This document shows, piece by piece, positions 9,259 through 19,200 of a DNA stretch of 64,000 nucleotides. A program made the position numbers and the translations under genes. Within the stretch, counting starts at the first letter, position 1; the number at the start of each line of letters is the position of its first letter. The notes beneath the pieces are model-generated. The model saw nothing but the letters and a program-made list of their open reading frames with translations, was not told where the DNA came from and searched no databases. The DNA comes from Bacillota bacterium. GTDB taxonomy: Bacteria; Bacillota; Limnochordia; Limnochordales; ZCTH02-B6. The stretch spans positions 248,001 through 312,000 of the forward strand of contig PKQS01000008.1 of NCBI GenBank assembly GCA_017577945.1, given 5' to 3'.

Positions 9259-10440
9259 ATGGCCACGGTTGTGACCATGCCCAAGCTGGGCATGACCATG
9301 GAAGAAGGGACCGTCCACGCGTGGTTCAAGCAGGAAGGCGACGCCGTGCAGGAAGGCGAGCCCCTGCTGAGCGTGCTGACGGACAAGATCGACATCGAAG
9401 TGGAGGCGTCGGCGTCGGGCGTCGTTCGCAAGATCCTGGTGCCGGCGGGCGAGACGGTACCCATCAACACGCCCATCGCCATCATCGCCGACGCAGACGC
9501 CGACATCTCGCACCTGCTCGGCGGGCCGGGCGACGAGGAGCGGCGCGCGCGGGCCACGCCGGTGGCGCGCCGGCTGGCGAAGGAGTACGGCGTCAACTTG
9601 GCCGAGGTTCGGGGCACGGGGCCGCGCGGGCGGGTGACACGCGCCGATGTGGAGGAATACGTAGCGCGGCGGGAAGCGCAGGCATCCCCCCGCGTCGCGG
9701 AGAATGAGAGTCCCGCCGGCGCGGACCGGCACGGGTCCGCGATCAGCCGCGCCTCGCAGCGCGTGCCGCTGACCGGCCTACGGCGCGTCATCGCGCAGCG
9801 CATGAGCGCGAGCGCCTTCAGCGCGCCCCACGTCACGTTGCTGACCGAAGCCGACGTGACGGAGCTCGTGCAGCTGCGCTCCCGGCTCAACGAAGCCGAC
9901 CGGGCCCGGGGCGGCCCGGGCGTGTCGTACATCGACTTTTTCGTCGTCATCGCCGCCCGCGCTTTGCTTCAGCATCCGTACATGAACGCCCGCCTGGAGG
10001 ACGACCAAATCGTCTTGGAGCCCGGCATTCACATCGGCATTGCCGTGGACGTGCCGGGCGGTTTGGTGGTGCCCGTCATTCGCGACGCAGCGGAGCTCAG
10101 CGTCGGCGCGGTGGCTCGCCGGCGGGCGGCGCTGGTGGCCGCGGCCCGCGGCGGCACGCTGTCGCCCGACGATCTGCACGGCGGCACCTTTACCGTCAGC
10201 AACCTGGGTCACTACGAGATCGACGGGTTTACGCCCATCATCAACCCGCCGCAGGCGGCCATCCTAGGCCTGGGCCGCGTCGTGGAGAAGCCGGCGGTGT
10301 ACCAGGGGCAAATTTGCGTGCGGTCGCTGATGACGCTCAGCTTGTCCTTCGATCATCGCATTGTCGACGGCGCTCCCGCCGCGGCTTTTCTGCAGACCGT
10401 CAAGCGCCTGGCGGAGGAGCCGGCGCTGCTGCACTTGTGA
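9259..10440 (+). CDS. 2-oxoacid dehydrogenase complex E2 (dihydrolipoamide acyltransferase)
   Basis: Three domains are readable in 393 residues. A lipoyl domain (1-78) has the modified Lys in LTDKIDIEV at about 43. A peripheral subunit-binding domain (about 97-136) reads [13 protein letters not shown] with [18 protein letters not shown] catalytic acyltransferase domain (about 168-393) ends in [16 protein letters not shown] with the catalytic His. It transfers the acyl group from E1 to CoA and forms the core of the complex. The single lipoyl domain and this neighbourhood fit acetoin, pyruvate or branched-chain complexes; the substrate is not decided by sequence. GAGGAGG lies 6-12 bases before the ATG. 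E1alpha and E1beta follow directly. Confidence 0.95.
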   Translation: MATVVTMPKLGMTMEEGTVHAWFKQEGDAVQEGEPLLSVLTDKIDIEVEASASGVVRKILVPAGETVPINTPIAIIADADADISHLLGGPGDEERRARATPVARRLAKEYGVNLAEVRGTGPRGRVTRADVEEYVARREAQASPRVAENESPAGADRHGSAISRASQRVPLTGLRRVIAQRMSASAFSAPHVTLLTEADVTELVQLRSRLNEADRARGGPGVSYIDFFVVIAARALLQHPYMNARLEDDQIVLEPGIHIGIAVDVPGGLVVPVIRDAAELSVGAVARRRAALVAAARGGTLSPDDLHGGTFTVSNLGHYEIDGFTPIINPPQAAILGLGRVVEKPAVYQGQICVRSLMTLSLSFDHRIVDGAPAAAFLQTVKRLAEEPALLHL

Positions 10441-10469
10441 CGGGCGGCCTTTTCCGGGGAGGCGGTACC

Positions 10470-11465
10470 GTGTTCAGCACCGTGGAGCGGCCGCCGGCGG
10501 CGCCAGTCGATTTGCCGCCGGAGCGGCTCGTTCACATGTACCGGCAAATGCGGCGCATCCGCCACTTCGAGGAAGCGGTGGATCGGCTGTACCAGCAGGG
10601 CCGCATCTGGGGCACGTTTCACCTGTACATCGGCCAGGAAGCGTCGGCGGTGGGCGCCATCGAAGCGCTCCGCCCGGACGACTACATCACGAGCACCCAC
10701 CGGGGGCACGGCCACTGCATCGCCAAGGGCGCGTCCCTGGCGCTGATGATGGCGGAGCTGCGGGGGAAAGAGACGGGCTACTGCCGCGGCCGCGGAGGCT
10801 CCATGCACATCGCGGACCTCGAAACCGGGAACCTGGGCGCCAACGGCATCGTGGGCGGAGGCGTGCCCATCGCGGCCGGCGCGGCGCTGGCCATCAAGAA
10901 GCAACGGCGCGACCAGGTCGTCATGTGCTTTTTCGGCGACGGCGCGCTGCAGCAGGGCGCGTTTCACGAAGCGGTCAATTTCGCGGCCGTCTTCAAGCTG
11001 CCCGTCGTCTTCGTGTGCGAGAACAACCGGTACGCCATGTCGCTGCCGGTGGAGAAAGGCCTGGGCAATACGGACATCGTGGCCCGGGCGGCGGCGTACG
11101 GGATCCCGGGCCGGTCGGTGGACGGCAACGACGTGCTGGCGGTGTATGCGGCGGCGAAAGAGGCGGTGGAACGGGCCCGCGCAGGCGGCGGACCGACGCT
11201 GCTCGAGACGCGGACGTACCGGCTGCGGGGGCATTCGAAGAGCGACGCCAACCGCTACCGTACGAAAGAAGAAATCGAGCAGTGGCGGCAGCGCTGCCCG
11301 ATTCTGCGCTTCGAGCAATGGCTGCAGGCGGCGGGCCTTCTGGGTCCCGACGACTTTGAGCGCATCAAGGCCGAGGTGCTGCAGGAGATCGAGGCGGCCA
11401 TCGAGTTTGCGGAGGCGCAGCCGGATCCGGACCCGGCGCGGCTGGCGGAAGGTGTCTACGCGTGA
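10470..11465 (+). CDS. 2-oxoacid dehydrogenase E1 component, alpha subunit
   Basis: This thiamine-diphosphate-dependent subunit decarboxylates the 2-oxoacid, or cleaves acetoin, and passes the acyl group to lipoyl-E2. Visible are [29 protein letters not shown], the [13 protein letters not shown] block, GSMHIADL and the ThDP motif beginning [16 protein letters not shown] and ending ENNRYAMS (about residues 155-190). The C-terminus has [13 protein letters not shown]. At 331 residues it is of AcoA/PdhA size. I placed the start at GTG 10470, preceded by GGGGAGGCGG; the frame is open further upstream but only inside E2. The stop overlaps the start of E1beta by four bases (GTGA). Confidence 0.93.
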   Translation: MFSTVERPPAAPVDLPPERLVHMYRQMRRIRHFEEAVDRLYQQGRIWGTFHLYIGQEASAVGAIEALRPDDYITSTHRGHGHCIAKGASLALMMAELRGKETGYCRGRGGSMHIADLETGNLGANGIVGGGVPIAAGAALAIKKQRRDQVVMCFFGDGALQQGAFHEAVNFAAVFKLPVVFVCENNRYAMSLPVEKGLGNTDIVARAAAYGIPGRSVDGNDVLAVYAAAKEAVERARAGGGPTLLETRTYRLRGHSKSDANRYRTKEEIEQWRQRCPILRFEQWLQAAGLLGPDDFERIKAEVLQEIEAAIEFAEAQPDPDPARLAEGVYA

Positions 11466-12457
11466 GGGAGATTACGTACGCCCAGGCGATTCGGGAGGCG
11501 CTGGCCGAGGAGATGCGCCGCGACGAGTCGGTGTTCCTCATGGGCGAGGACATCGGCGTCTACGGCGGCGCCTTCGGCGTGACGCTGGGCCTCATCGATG
11601 AGTTCGGGCCGGAGAAAGTGATGGACACGCCGTTGTCCGAGGCGGCCATCGTCGGGGCGGCGGTGGGCGCGGCGCTGCTGGGGATGCGGCCGGTGGCGGA
11701 GATACAGTTCTCCGACTTTCTCACCATTGCCGCGGACCAGCTGGTCAACCAGGCGGCGAAAATCCGCTACATGTTCGGCGGCAAGGCCAAGGTGCCCCTG
11801 GTAGTGCGCACGCCGCTCGGTTCGGGCACGGGCGCCGCGGCGCAGCATTCACAGAGCCTGGAGACGTGGTTCATGCACATTCCCGGCCTGAAGGTGCTGG
11901 CGCCGGCTACGCCTTACGACGCCAAGGGGCTGCTGAAGAGCGCGATTCGCGACGACAACCCGGTGGTCTTTTTCGAGCACAAGCTGCTGTATCGCACCAA
12001 AGGGCCGGTGCCCGAAGAGGACTACACGGTGCCCATCGGTCAGGCCGCGGTGCGGCGGGAAGGCCGGGACGTGACGATCATCGCTTCGTCCGTCATGGTG
12101 CTGCGCAGCCTCGCGGCGGCCGAGAAGCTGGCGGAAGAAGGCATCGATGCGGAAGTCATCGACCTGCGGAGCTTGCGGCCGCTGGACGCGGACGCCATCG
12201 TCAAGTCGGTGTGCAAGACGGGACGGGCGGTGGTTGTGCACGAGGCCAATCGCTTCGCGGGGTTCGGCGGGGAAATCGTGGCCACCATCGTGGAAAGCGA
12301 GGCCTTTGATTTTCTGGACGCGCCGGTGGTTCGGCTGGGAGGAAAGGACGTGCCGATTCCGTACAACCCCGTGCTGGAGCGGGCGGCGGTGCCGCAAGAG
12401 GAAGACATCGTCGAGGCGTGCCGGCGCGTCATGCAGGAAAGCCGGCGCTGGCGTTAG
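11462..12457 (+). CDS. 2-oxoacid dehydrogenase E1 component, beta subunit
   Basis: This is the transketolase-like beta subunit, which pairs with E1alpha to form the ThDP site. [18 protein letters not shown], the [17 protein letters not shown] block, [36 protein letters not shown] and the C-terminal [11 protein letters not shown] with GRAVVVHEA are all standard. The length of 331 residues is normal. It starts with GTG inside the E1alpha stop region (GTGA overlap), so translation is probably coupled. No E3 (lipoamide dehydrogenase) gene follows; the next gene is convergent. Confidence 0.95.
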   Translation: MREITYAQAIREALAEEMRRDESVFLMGEDIGVYGGAFGVTLGLIDEFGPEKVMDTPLSEAAIVGAAVGAALLGMRPVAEIQFSDFLTIAADQLVNQAAKIRYMFGGKAKVPLVVRTPLGSGTGAAAQHSQSLETWFMHIPGLKVLAPATPYDAKGLLKSAIRDDNPVVFFEHKLLYRTKGPVPEEDYTVPIGQAAVRREGRDVTIIASSVMVLRSLAAAEKLAEEGIDAEVIDLRSLRPLDADAIVKSVCKTGRAVVVHEANRFAGFGGEIVATIVESEAFDFLDAPVVRLGGKDVPIPYNPVLERAAVPQEEDIVEACRRVMQESRRWR

Positions 12458-12527
12458 GGCGCCGGCGGCCCCCAGTGGCGTGGGCAGCCGCCACCGGCGA
12501 CATGCGGCGGCCGGGCGCATCGCCCCG

Positions 12528-12947
12528 TTACTTGCGCCGCTCGTCGCCCTCGTCGCGTCCCTCCGCTTGGCGCTGCTCGGCGGCCCAGCGGCGGAACTCC
12601 GCCAGCTGCATGGCGTCCTCGATGTCCAGGTCGTTCAGGCCGGCCAGCGACTCGATGTGATGCCGGATTTCGTGCAGCATCGTCTCCCACAGCTCCTCCT
12701 CCCACACTTCCGGCGGCTCGTCGGCGAACAGCTTGGCGAAGGAGCCGTAGTAGAGGACGATGTAGCGGCCCAGGCCGTACGGGTCTTCCACGTACTCGCC
12801 CAGTATGTACACGTCCGGCAAGTCAGGGTCCCGCTGCTCCGCTTCCTCGCTGATGATGATGCCGCCCGACAAGCCCTCGAGGAACTTGGGCGGAATTTCA
12901 TCGTACAATTCGTTGGCCAGCTCTTCGAATTCCTCGATGCTCAGCAC
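12528..12947 (-). CDS. Zincin-like metallopeptidase family protein
   Basis: A compact 139-residue member of the minimal zincin family (PF06262 type). FEELANELYDEIPPKFLEGL is the family N-terminus, followed by ILGEYVEDPYGLGRYIVLYYG and the zinc motif TMLHEIRHHIESLAGL near residues 88-102. The C-terminus is acidic and arginine-rich. Biological substrates of this family are unknown to me. The GTG at 12947 is preceded by GAGAAGGTG at good spacing; the frame continues upstream through low-complexity sequence that I do not consider coding. It converges on the E1beta gene with 70 bases between. Confidence 0.85.
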   Translation of the reverse strand: MLSIEEFEELANELYDEIPPKFLEGLSGGIIISEEAEQRDPDLPDVYILGEYVEDPYGLGRYIVLYYGSFAKLFADEPPEVWEEELWETMLHEIRHHIESLAGLNDLDIEDAMQLAEFRRWAAEQRQAEGRDEGDERRK

Positions 12948-13362
12948 GTTGCGCACCTTCTCTCGACAAGGCCGGCTCGCATTCAGGCTCGCTCGCCTTA
13001 AGGCCGGCCCGCCTTCACGCGCCCTTGCCGGCACTTTCACCTTTTTACGCGCTTGCCTGCCCTCAGGCGTGCCCGTACGCTCACTCGCGTTGACGCTCGT
13101 ACGCCGGCGTGCCTCCAGGCGCCCGTTGCAGGCGCGGCCGAAACCCCCGCTCCCGTCGGCAATAGGCTGCTGCAGTGGCCAACGATATGGTCGCCTGGTC
13201 GCTTGGGCGCTGTCAAGGGGCGGCGGCGACTCGGGCGAGAGGGCCACGGCATCGGCTCTGGCGCCGCGAGCCGGCACCGGGTCGATCCGGGAGAAAGGGA
13301 CGGCTGCTGTGGCCGGCGAATCGGGAGGGCAGTCGGCGGGCCGGTAGCATGCGGAAGGTGGG
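12948..13362. other. Intergenic stretch without a recognisable gene
   Basis: This 415-base gap separates the divergent zincin and the hypothetical gene at 13363. It is GC-rich with many degenerate GCGTGCC/GGCGTGCC-like words around 13060-13140. I find no ribosome-site-plus-frame combination and no clear promoter. The long frames crossing it on both strands read as low-complexity Arg/Ala/Pro and are unlikely to be coding. Confidence 0.5.
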
Positions 13363-13914
13363 ATGCCGATGGCCATCGACGCGGGGAAGTGGACGTCGGA
13401 CTGGTACGTGGCCCGGGAAATCGCGGCCGCGTATCAAGATAGCCGCAAGACCGAGCTGTGCATCATTTGCCTGGGCGACCCGGCGACGCCGGCCGGGTAT
13501 CTGGTTCGACCGGTCGGCGACGCGCTGGCGGAGTATCATCCGGAGGTGTACGGCACGAGCCGCGCACCGGTACACGAGGGGAACCTGGCGGAGTGCTGGG
13601 CGACGTGGGGGCCCCGCTGGCGGGAGCGGTTTCAGATCGTGGTGGTGCCTCGGGGCGGCGAAGACGAGGACATCGGCTTCATCGTTCCCACTCGATCGCC
13701 GTGGACGCCTCGGCAGCCAATGCCCGGCGTTCCCCCGCTGGGGGACATCGTCTTGCAGGCCACCGTTTTCTTTGCCGGCATGGAGGATGCGGGCGTTCCC
13801 GCCAACCCGCACCTGGCGCGGCGGGCGGCGAAAGCGGCGGACGTGGTGGTCGACGGCATTTTGCGCTTTTTCCATAAGATCGGGTATGACCACACCGCCT
13901 TCCGGCGCGCCTGA
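13363..13914 (+). CDS. Hypothetical protein (183 residues)
   Basis: I do not recognise a family. The protein starts MPMAIDAGKWTSDWYVAREI and has a mid-region rich in aromatic and acidic residues (EYHPEVYGTSRAPVHEGN, CWATWGPRWRERFQIVV). It ends with a helix containing DVVVDGILRFFHKIGYDH. There is no signal peptide or membrane segment. Two ATG codons (13363 and 13369) follow a GGAAGGTGGG ribosome site. Codon usage resembles the neighbours, with strong third-position G/C. It stands alone between the divergent zincin and the convergent csoR. Confidence 0.7.
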   Translation: MPMAIDAGKWTSDWYVAREIAAAYQDSRKTELCIICLGDPATPAGYLVRPVGDALAEYHPEVYGTSRAPVHEGNLAECWATWGPRWRERFQIVVVPRGGEDEDIGFIVPTRSPWTPRQPMPGVPPLGDIVLQATVFFAGMEDAGVPANPHLARRAAKAADVVVDGILRFFHKIGYDHTAFRRA

Positions 13915-14092
13915 GGGCGGGTGCCGCGCGGCACAGGCGCTGCATCCCGGGCAGGCGCGGCGAGGCGAGGAGCGGGAAAGCGCGGCGCGGAACAGCTCGG
14001 GACGGCGCGTGGGAGTTTGCACGGCGCGTGAGGAGGACCGGAAACTCGGAGCGGCGCGGAGCAAGGCGGTTCGGCGCCGGCCGAAGAGGAGG

Positions 14093-14371
14093 CTAGTGAA
14101 TGAACTTGGCGATGACCTCCATCAGCTCGTCCACCGCCGCGTCGCCTTTTCCGTCTTGCACCGCCCGGGTGACGCACCCGCGGGTGTGATCTTCCAGGAG
14201 CAGCAGCCCGACCCGGTCCAACGCCGCGCGCACCGCGGCGATCTGGACCAGGATGTCAACGCAGTATTGGTCTTCCTCCACCATGCGCTGCAGCCCGCGC
14301 ACCTGGCCTTCGATGCGCCGCAGCCGCCGCAGCAAGTCCTCTTTGTTCCGTCGCATCGGCGTCTTCTCCAT
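14093..14371 (-). CDS. csoR: CsoR/RcnR-family metal-sensing repressor, probably copper-responsive
   Basis: The 92-residue all-helical protein has the DUF156 pattern: LLRRLRRIEGQVRGLQRMVE, then QYCVDILVQIAAVRAAL and LEDHTRGCVTRAV. The Cys in YCVDIL and the His and Cys in DHTRGC give the C-H-C ligand set of Cu(I)-sensing CsoR. The Tyr just before the first Cys is also usual. A near-ideal CsoR operator lies 83 bases upstream (14453-14471) over its own predicted promoter, so autoregulation is likely. No copA, copZ or other metal transporter is adjacent, which is unusual. CsoR relatives that sense persulfide or nickel differ in ligands, so copper is the best guess. Confidence 0.92.
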   Translation of the reverse strand: MEKTPMRRNKEDLLRRLRRIEGQVRGLQRMVEEDQYCVDILVQIAAVRAALDRVGLLLLEDHTRGCVTRAVQDGKGDAAVDELMEVIAKFIH

Positions 14372-14452
14372 TGAAGGTCCACTCCTGCCCGTTTCATCCG
14401 AAGCGCGAGCGGCGATATCGCGGGCGGCGGAAGCACGCAGCCGCGGCTCCTA

Positions 14453-14471
14453 CATACCCGTATGGGGTATG
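14453..14471. promoter_or_regulatory. CsoR operator
   Basis: CATACCC GTATG GGGTATG is a perfect 7-base inverted repeat with a 5-base centre. It matches the ATACCC-N-GGGTAT operator type known for CsoR. It starts 13 bases downstream of the predicted -10 of the csoR promoter, so bound CsoR would block transcription of its own gene. Confidence 0.85.
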
Positions 14472-14483
14472 CGTTCCGAGTTC

Positions 14484-14513
14484 ATTGTAGCGGAAGGGGC
14501 AACACTGAAGCAA
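14484..14513 (-). promoter_or_regulatory. Predicted sigma-A promoter of csoR
   Basis: On the minus strand TTGCTT and TACAAT are separated by 18 bases. The CsoR operator falls just downstream, around the expected transcription start, the arrangement expected for a repressor that controls itself. Confidence 0.55.
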
Positions 14514-14605
14514 GGCGGAAGGAAGGGAGCTGCGGCGTGGGCGGTATCCATGGTTCGACCCGCGGCGGAGTCGAGGAGGACGCCAAAGGGCCTGAAAACG
14601 GAAAG

Positions 14606-15532
14606 ATGAACCTAGGGAGTGCCAAAGGGGGCGCCGAGGTGAGCGGCGTGCGGCGGAGCGAGGACTTGCCCGGGCCGCGGGCGGAGCCGCTGCAGGGAAG
14701 GCCAGTGTATCGCCCGGAGCGAGGACCCTTCGACGTCATCGGCGACGTGCACGGGTGTTTCCTCGAGCTGGTGGAGCTGCTGCACCGGCTGGGGTACGTG
14801 CGCCGCCGGGGACGATTCGTCCACCCGGAGGGTCGGCGCGCGGTGTTCTTGGGTGATCTTACGGACCGCGGCCCGCTCAACGCCGACACCATTTCGCTCG
14901 TCTACGCCATGGTCCGCGGCGGCTCGGCGTTATACGTGCCCGGCAACCACTGCTGGAAGTTGTACCGGTACTTGCGCGGCGCGCCCGTTCAGGTGCAGCA
15001 CGGGCTGGAGGTGACGGTGCGGGAGCTGGAGGCGCTGCCGCCGCGGCGGCGGGCGATGGTGTGCAAGAAGTTTCAGTGGCTGTTCGAACAGGCGCCGCCG
15101 TACCTGGTGCTGGACGAGGGACGGCTCGTGGCGGCCCACGCGGGCATCCGGGAAGAAATGATTGGGCAGGTCTCCAAGCGCATCATCCGCTTTTGCCTTT
15201 ACGGCGACGTCACGGGCGAACGCACGCCTGACGGGTTCCCCGTGCGCCGGGACTGGGCGCAGGACTACCGCGGCCAGGCGCTGATCGTGTATGGCCACAC
15301 GCCGGTGCGGGAGGCCGTGCTGCGCCACAACACCATCAATATCGATCAAGGCTGCGTGTTCGGCGGCAAGCTGACGGCGTTCCGGTATCCGGAGAGGGAA
15401 GTGGTGCAGGTGCCAGCGTACGCGACGTACGACCCAAGGGTCGCGTTTCGGGAGCTGACCCCGCCGGCCGCCGGGCCGCAGGAGGAAGCGCCGCCGCAGG
15501 AGGAGCCGGAGACGCGGCGAAATTCGGGTTGA
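14606..15532 (+). CDS. PrpE-like metallophosphoesterase (calcineurin-type)
   Basis: The calcineurin-like phosphoesterase motifs occur in order: FDVIGDVHGCFLEL (GDxHG, about residue 46), FLGDLTDRGP (GDxxDRG, about 83), VPGNHCWKLYRYL (GNH, about 112), VAAHAGI (about 177) and IVYGHTPV (GHTP, about 230), then NIDQGCVFGGKLTAFRYPE. This set matches the Bacillus PrpE / bacterial Pnkp phosphatase group, which includes bis(5'-nucleosyl)-tetraphosphatases and RNA-end phosphatases. The start is uncertain: the ATG at 14606 has only GGAAAG upstream, and GTG codons at about 14640-14650 are alternatives. The C-terminus is a Glu/Pro-rich tail. RidA follows after about 50 bases. Confidence 0.85.
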   Translation: MNLGSAKGGAEVSGVRRSEDLPGPRAEPLQGRPVYRPERGPFDVIGDVHGCFLELVELLHRLGYVRRRGRFVHPEGRRAVFLGDLTDRGPLNADTISLVYAMVRGGSALYVPGNHCWKLYRYLRGAPVQVQHGLEVTVRELEALPPRRRAMVCKKFQWLFEQAPPYLVLDEGRLVAAHAGIREEMIGQVSKRIIRFCLYGDVTGERTPDGFPVRRDWAQDYRGQALIVYGHTPVREAVLRHNTINIDQGCVFGGKLTAFRYPEREVVQVPAYATYDPRVAFRELTPPAAGPQEEAPPQEEPETRRNSG

Positions 15533-15586
15533 CGCCAACGGCGCGGCGCGATCGTGCCGGCGCCGACGAGCCAGGGAGGGAACGTA

Positions 15587-15979
15587 GTGAGCCGACGCAA
15601 GCAGCCGATTGCTTCCGAGGCGGCGCCGAAAGCTATCGGGCCGTACTCGCAAGCGGTGCGGGCCGGGGACTTCATCTTCGTGTCGGGCCAGCTGCCCATC
15701 GACCCGACGACCGGCACGCTCGTGGAGGGTGACATCGCCGCGCAGACGACTCGGGTGCTGGACAACATCCGAGCCATCCTGCAGGCGGCGGGCGCCGATA
15801 TGAGCGACATCGTGCGCTGCACCGTGTACTTGGCCGACATGAACGACTTCGCCGCGGTCAACGAAGCGTACAGCCGCTATTTCAGCGCCGACCCGCCGGC
15901 GCGGGTGGCGGTTCAGGTGGCGCGGCTGCCGCGGGACGCGCGCATCGAAATCGACGCCATCGCCTACGTGGGCTCGTAA
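15587..15979 (+). CDS. RidA family reactive intermediate deaminase
   Basis: The 130-residue protein shows the RidA/YjgF/UK114 signature: [29 protein letters not shown] text at the N-terminal half, then [35 protein letters not shown], and [21 protein letters not shown] with the conserved Arg and Glu. Members hydrolyse enamine/imine intermediates released by PLP enzymes and act as trimers in the cytosol. I chose GTG 15587, which sits 6 bases after AGGGAGGG; an upstream GTG at 15554 lacks a site. The gene ends before a block of 13-base repeats and a bidirectional terminator. Confidence 0.93.
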   Translation: MSRRKQPIASEAAPKAIGPYSQAVRAGDFIFVSGQLPIDPTTGTLVEGDIAAQTTRVLDNIRAILQAAGADMSDIVRCTVYLADMNDFAAVNEAYSRYFSADPPARVAVQVARLPRDARIEIDAIAYVGS

Positions 15980-16074
15980 CGCCGGCGGCCGCCTGAAGGA
16001 CGAGCACGCGGGGTAAAGGGCAACGGAGGGTACCAAGCGGAACGAGGAGGCGCCCAAGGCGCCGGAAAAAGCGC

Positions 16075-16152
16075 GCAGCGAAACAACAAAGCAAAACGGC
16101 AAAGCAAGACGACAAGGCAAGACGACAAAGCGAAGCGACGAAGATGAAACGG
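16075..16152 (+). repeat. Degenerate 13-base tandem repeats downstream of ridA
   Basis: From 16088 five head-to-tail 13-base units can be read (AAAGCAAAACGGC, AAAGCAAGACGAC, AAGGCAAGACGAC, AAAGCGAAGCGAC, GAAGATGAAACGG), with a weaker sixth at 16075-16087. The tract is nearly free of T on the plus strand and runs directly into the left arm of the terminator at 16153. No frame crossing it looks coding. Confidence 0.8.
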
Positions 16153-16184
16153 AAAAGCGGGCCTCCGCGGGGAGGCCCGCTTTT
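16153..16184. terminator. Bidirectional terminator between ridA and nrdJ
   Basis: AAAAGCGGGCCTCC, a GCGG loop, then the exact complement GGAGGCCCGCTTTT. The A-tract on the left and T-tract on the right let it serve both the ridA transcript and the convergent reductase transcript. Confidence 0.92.
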
Positions 16185-16215
16185 GTCGTCGTCCGCGGCG
16201 TCGGCCGCCTGGTCT

Positions 16216-19200
16216 TTAGCACGTGCTGTGGCCGCACGTCAGGCAACGGCCGCAGCCTTCGGCCTTGATGAACGAGAACGTGCCGCAGGCCGGGCACAAG
16301 TCCGCGCTCGTCTGCCGCGGGTGCACCAGCGAGTTCGGGTCGAACTCGTCTTTGTCGTCGTGCGAGTCGCTGAAGGCCGGGCCGCCATAGTCCGCGACGC
16401 CGGATGTCGTGGCCGCCGGCTGGGAGCCCGTGCCCGTCGCGCCGCCCGCCTTGGTGGCCTTCGCTTTCGTCTGCAAGTACCGCTCCAGCGCTTTCGCCAG
16501 CGCATCCGGCAGCGACAGCACCCGGTTGGGGCCGAAGCCGAACGGCTGAGCGCCGCCGATGCCCGACAGCTGCTCGACCACAAGGCTGAGCTTGCGCGTG
16601 TTGGAAATGGGGCTCGGCGTCCGCAGGTACAGGGAGATGAGCCGCCCGATGGCCTCGGAGACGGCGTTGATGTCCATGCCGCCTTTGCCCAGCACGATGA
16701 TGGTCTCGAACGGCTCGCCGTCCGCTTCGTTGATGGTGATGCGCGCCGTGCCCACCATCGTCTTTTGCCGGAACGTGTAGCCTTCCACCACCTCGGGCAC
16801 TTCTCGGATGACCGGCCGCAGCTCTTTGGCGGCCGTGCCGTCGCCGCCGTCCTGGCCAGCCTGCGTGGCCGCGTTCCCTTTGGCCTTGGCCTCGTCTTCC
16901 TCCTTGCGCTGCAGAACCTGCTCGTCCCGCGACTTGTCGCGGTAAATCGTAATGCCCTTGCAGCCCAGCTCCCTAGCCAGCCGGTACAGCTCCTCCACTT
17001 GCTCCACGGTCCAGTGCGACGGGCAGTTGGTCGTCTTCGAAATGCTGGAGTCGACCCAGCGCTGAATGGCCGCCTGCACCCGCACGTGCTCAGCCGGATC
17101 CAGGTCCAGAGCCGTCACGAAGAAGTCCGGCAAGTTCTCGATGCCGCCGACTTCGGGATGCTCCGCCAGCCACTCTTCCACGATGGCCTCTCGCACCTCG
17201 CGGCGGCCGAGCCGGCCCATGCGCCAGTACGTCCACTGGTAATACGGCTCGATGCCGGTCGATGTGCCCACCATCGTGCCCGTGGTGCCCGTCGGCGCCT
17301 GCGTCAGCAGCGTCGCGTTGCGGATGCCCTTCTTGCGCACCGCCTCCCGCACTTCCTCGGGCATGCCCTGCATGAAGCCCGACTGCAGGAACTTCTCCGC
17401 GTCGAACATGGGGAAGGGACCTTTCTCTTCCGCCAGCTCGACGGAAGCCATGTACGCCTCTACGGCGATGGTGCGGTACACCTTGTCGATGATTTCCAGC
17501 GACTCGTCCGAGCCGTACCGCACGCCCAGCTTGATGAGCATCTCGGCCAGGCCCATGGTGCCCATGCCGATGCGGCGCTCGGCTTTCTGCACCTGCTCGT
17601 TTTCTTTGAAGAAGTACGGCGTGATGTCAATGATGTTGTCGAGGAAGCGCACGCCCAGCCGGGCGGCCTTCTTCAGGTCGTCCCAGAGGATCTGGCCGTT
17701 TTCCACGAAGCGGCTCAGGTTGATGTGGCCCAGGTTGCAAACGCCCCACGCCGGCAAGAACTGCTCGCCGCAGTTGTGGACGACCAGGCCGTTGGCCACG
17801 AACGAGTGCGTCTCGGGCTGGGTCAAGTCGTAGACCATTTCCTCGCCGTCGGGCAGCAGCGCCTCGAACGTGGCCACGAACCGCTCCGCGTGCGGTTCGC
17901 GCGCGACCAAAGCGACGGCGGCCCGCAGCGCCTCGTTCTCGGCTTCTTGCAGGAAGCCGATTTCGTCGGCGAAGCGCACGAGGCTGCGCCCCGTGATGAC
18001 GAGCTGAGGCGCGTCCGCCTGCGCACACGCCTCAACTTCGCCGCAGCCTTCGGTCATGAGCCGGTTGGCCGGCTGCCGCGCCGCTTCGATGCGGCTGTAG
18101 ATGCCGAAGTTGAGGAGCAGCCGCTGCACGTCTTGCAGCAGCTCGAGGCGGCGGGACGTGAGCCGCACCGCATAGCTGCCCGTGGCGTCATCGACTTCCA
18201 CGCGGCCGGATGCGCTGAACAGCGCTTGCAGGAACGACTGCTGCATCTCCCGCGTGCCGCGGAAGACGACCTCGGGCACGTGGGGCTTGTCCGCCGTCAG
18301 CCCGTACCGCTCGCGCAGCTTCCGCAGCTGCTCGGACGGCACCAGGACTTCTTCGCGCTCCTGGACCGCCACCGCTGCTCGCGCGTATTCCCGGCTCGTT
18401 TCGCTGCACTGCACGGCCGCCGGCACCGCCGCGGCCAGCGCCGGCGCGAGCTCTCGGCCCTCGGCTGCGAAGGGAGGCACCGCCCGCTCCGACGCCACGG
18501 CGCCGTCGCCGGCAAGCCAGCCCAGCGCCAGCCCCAGCTCCCGGGAGCCTTCCCGGCCGAAGGCACCCGGCCGGTTGAGCACGTAAATCTCGTCGCCCGG
18601 CCGCAAGTCCTTGGCCGCCACCCAGCCGCGCGTCGTCATCACCCGGTGGTCCGCCGTGAGCCGGAGCGAAAAGCCTTCGCGCGTCGTCAGCTTGTATACG
18701 GGCTTAATGCCCGTGGCGAACACCGGGGAAGCCGGCAGCAGGGCCTCGTCGCTCAGGCGCCCGTCGACGACGACTTTCAGCGGACGATTCGCGAAGTACA
18801 GGTCTTCCGCGCGCTCGAGGCCGTTTTCGGTCGCGATGAGCGTGTCGCCGGTGACGCACGGGTTCGTCGCGATCAGCTCATGGAAGTACCACGTGTTGGA
18901 CATGCGGTTGGCGTAGTCGAGACGCACGATGCCCGGCTCCGCCGAGGCCCAGGCCGACTCGACGATCATGCGCCAGAGCTCGCGCGCCCGCACTTTCCGG
19001 TACACCTTGACCGGGTAGCCCTTCTGGCGCCAGCGCGTCAGGTTCCCGTCCCACTCGGCGTCGTACACCTCGCGCCCGACCGCCTCGTAGTCCGGGAACA
19101 CCAGCTCCCACTCTTCGTCGTTGTCCAGCGCGCGCTCGAAGTCGTCCGTCAGGCCCACGGAGATGTTGGCGTTGGTCATGACGCCGAAGTCGCGCTTGGC

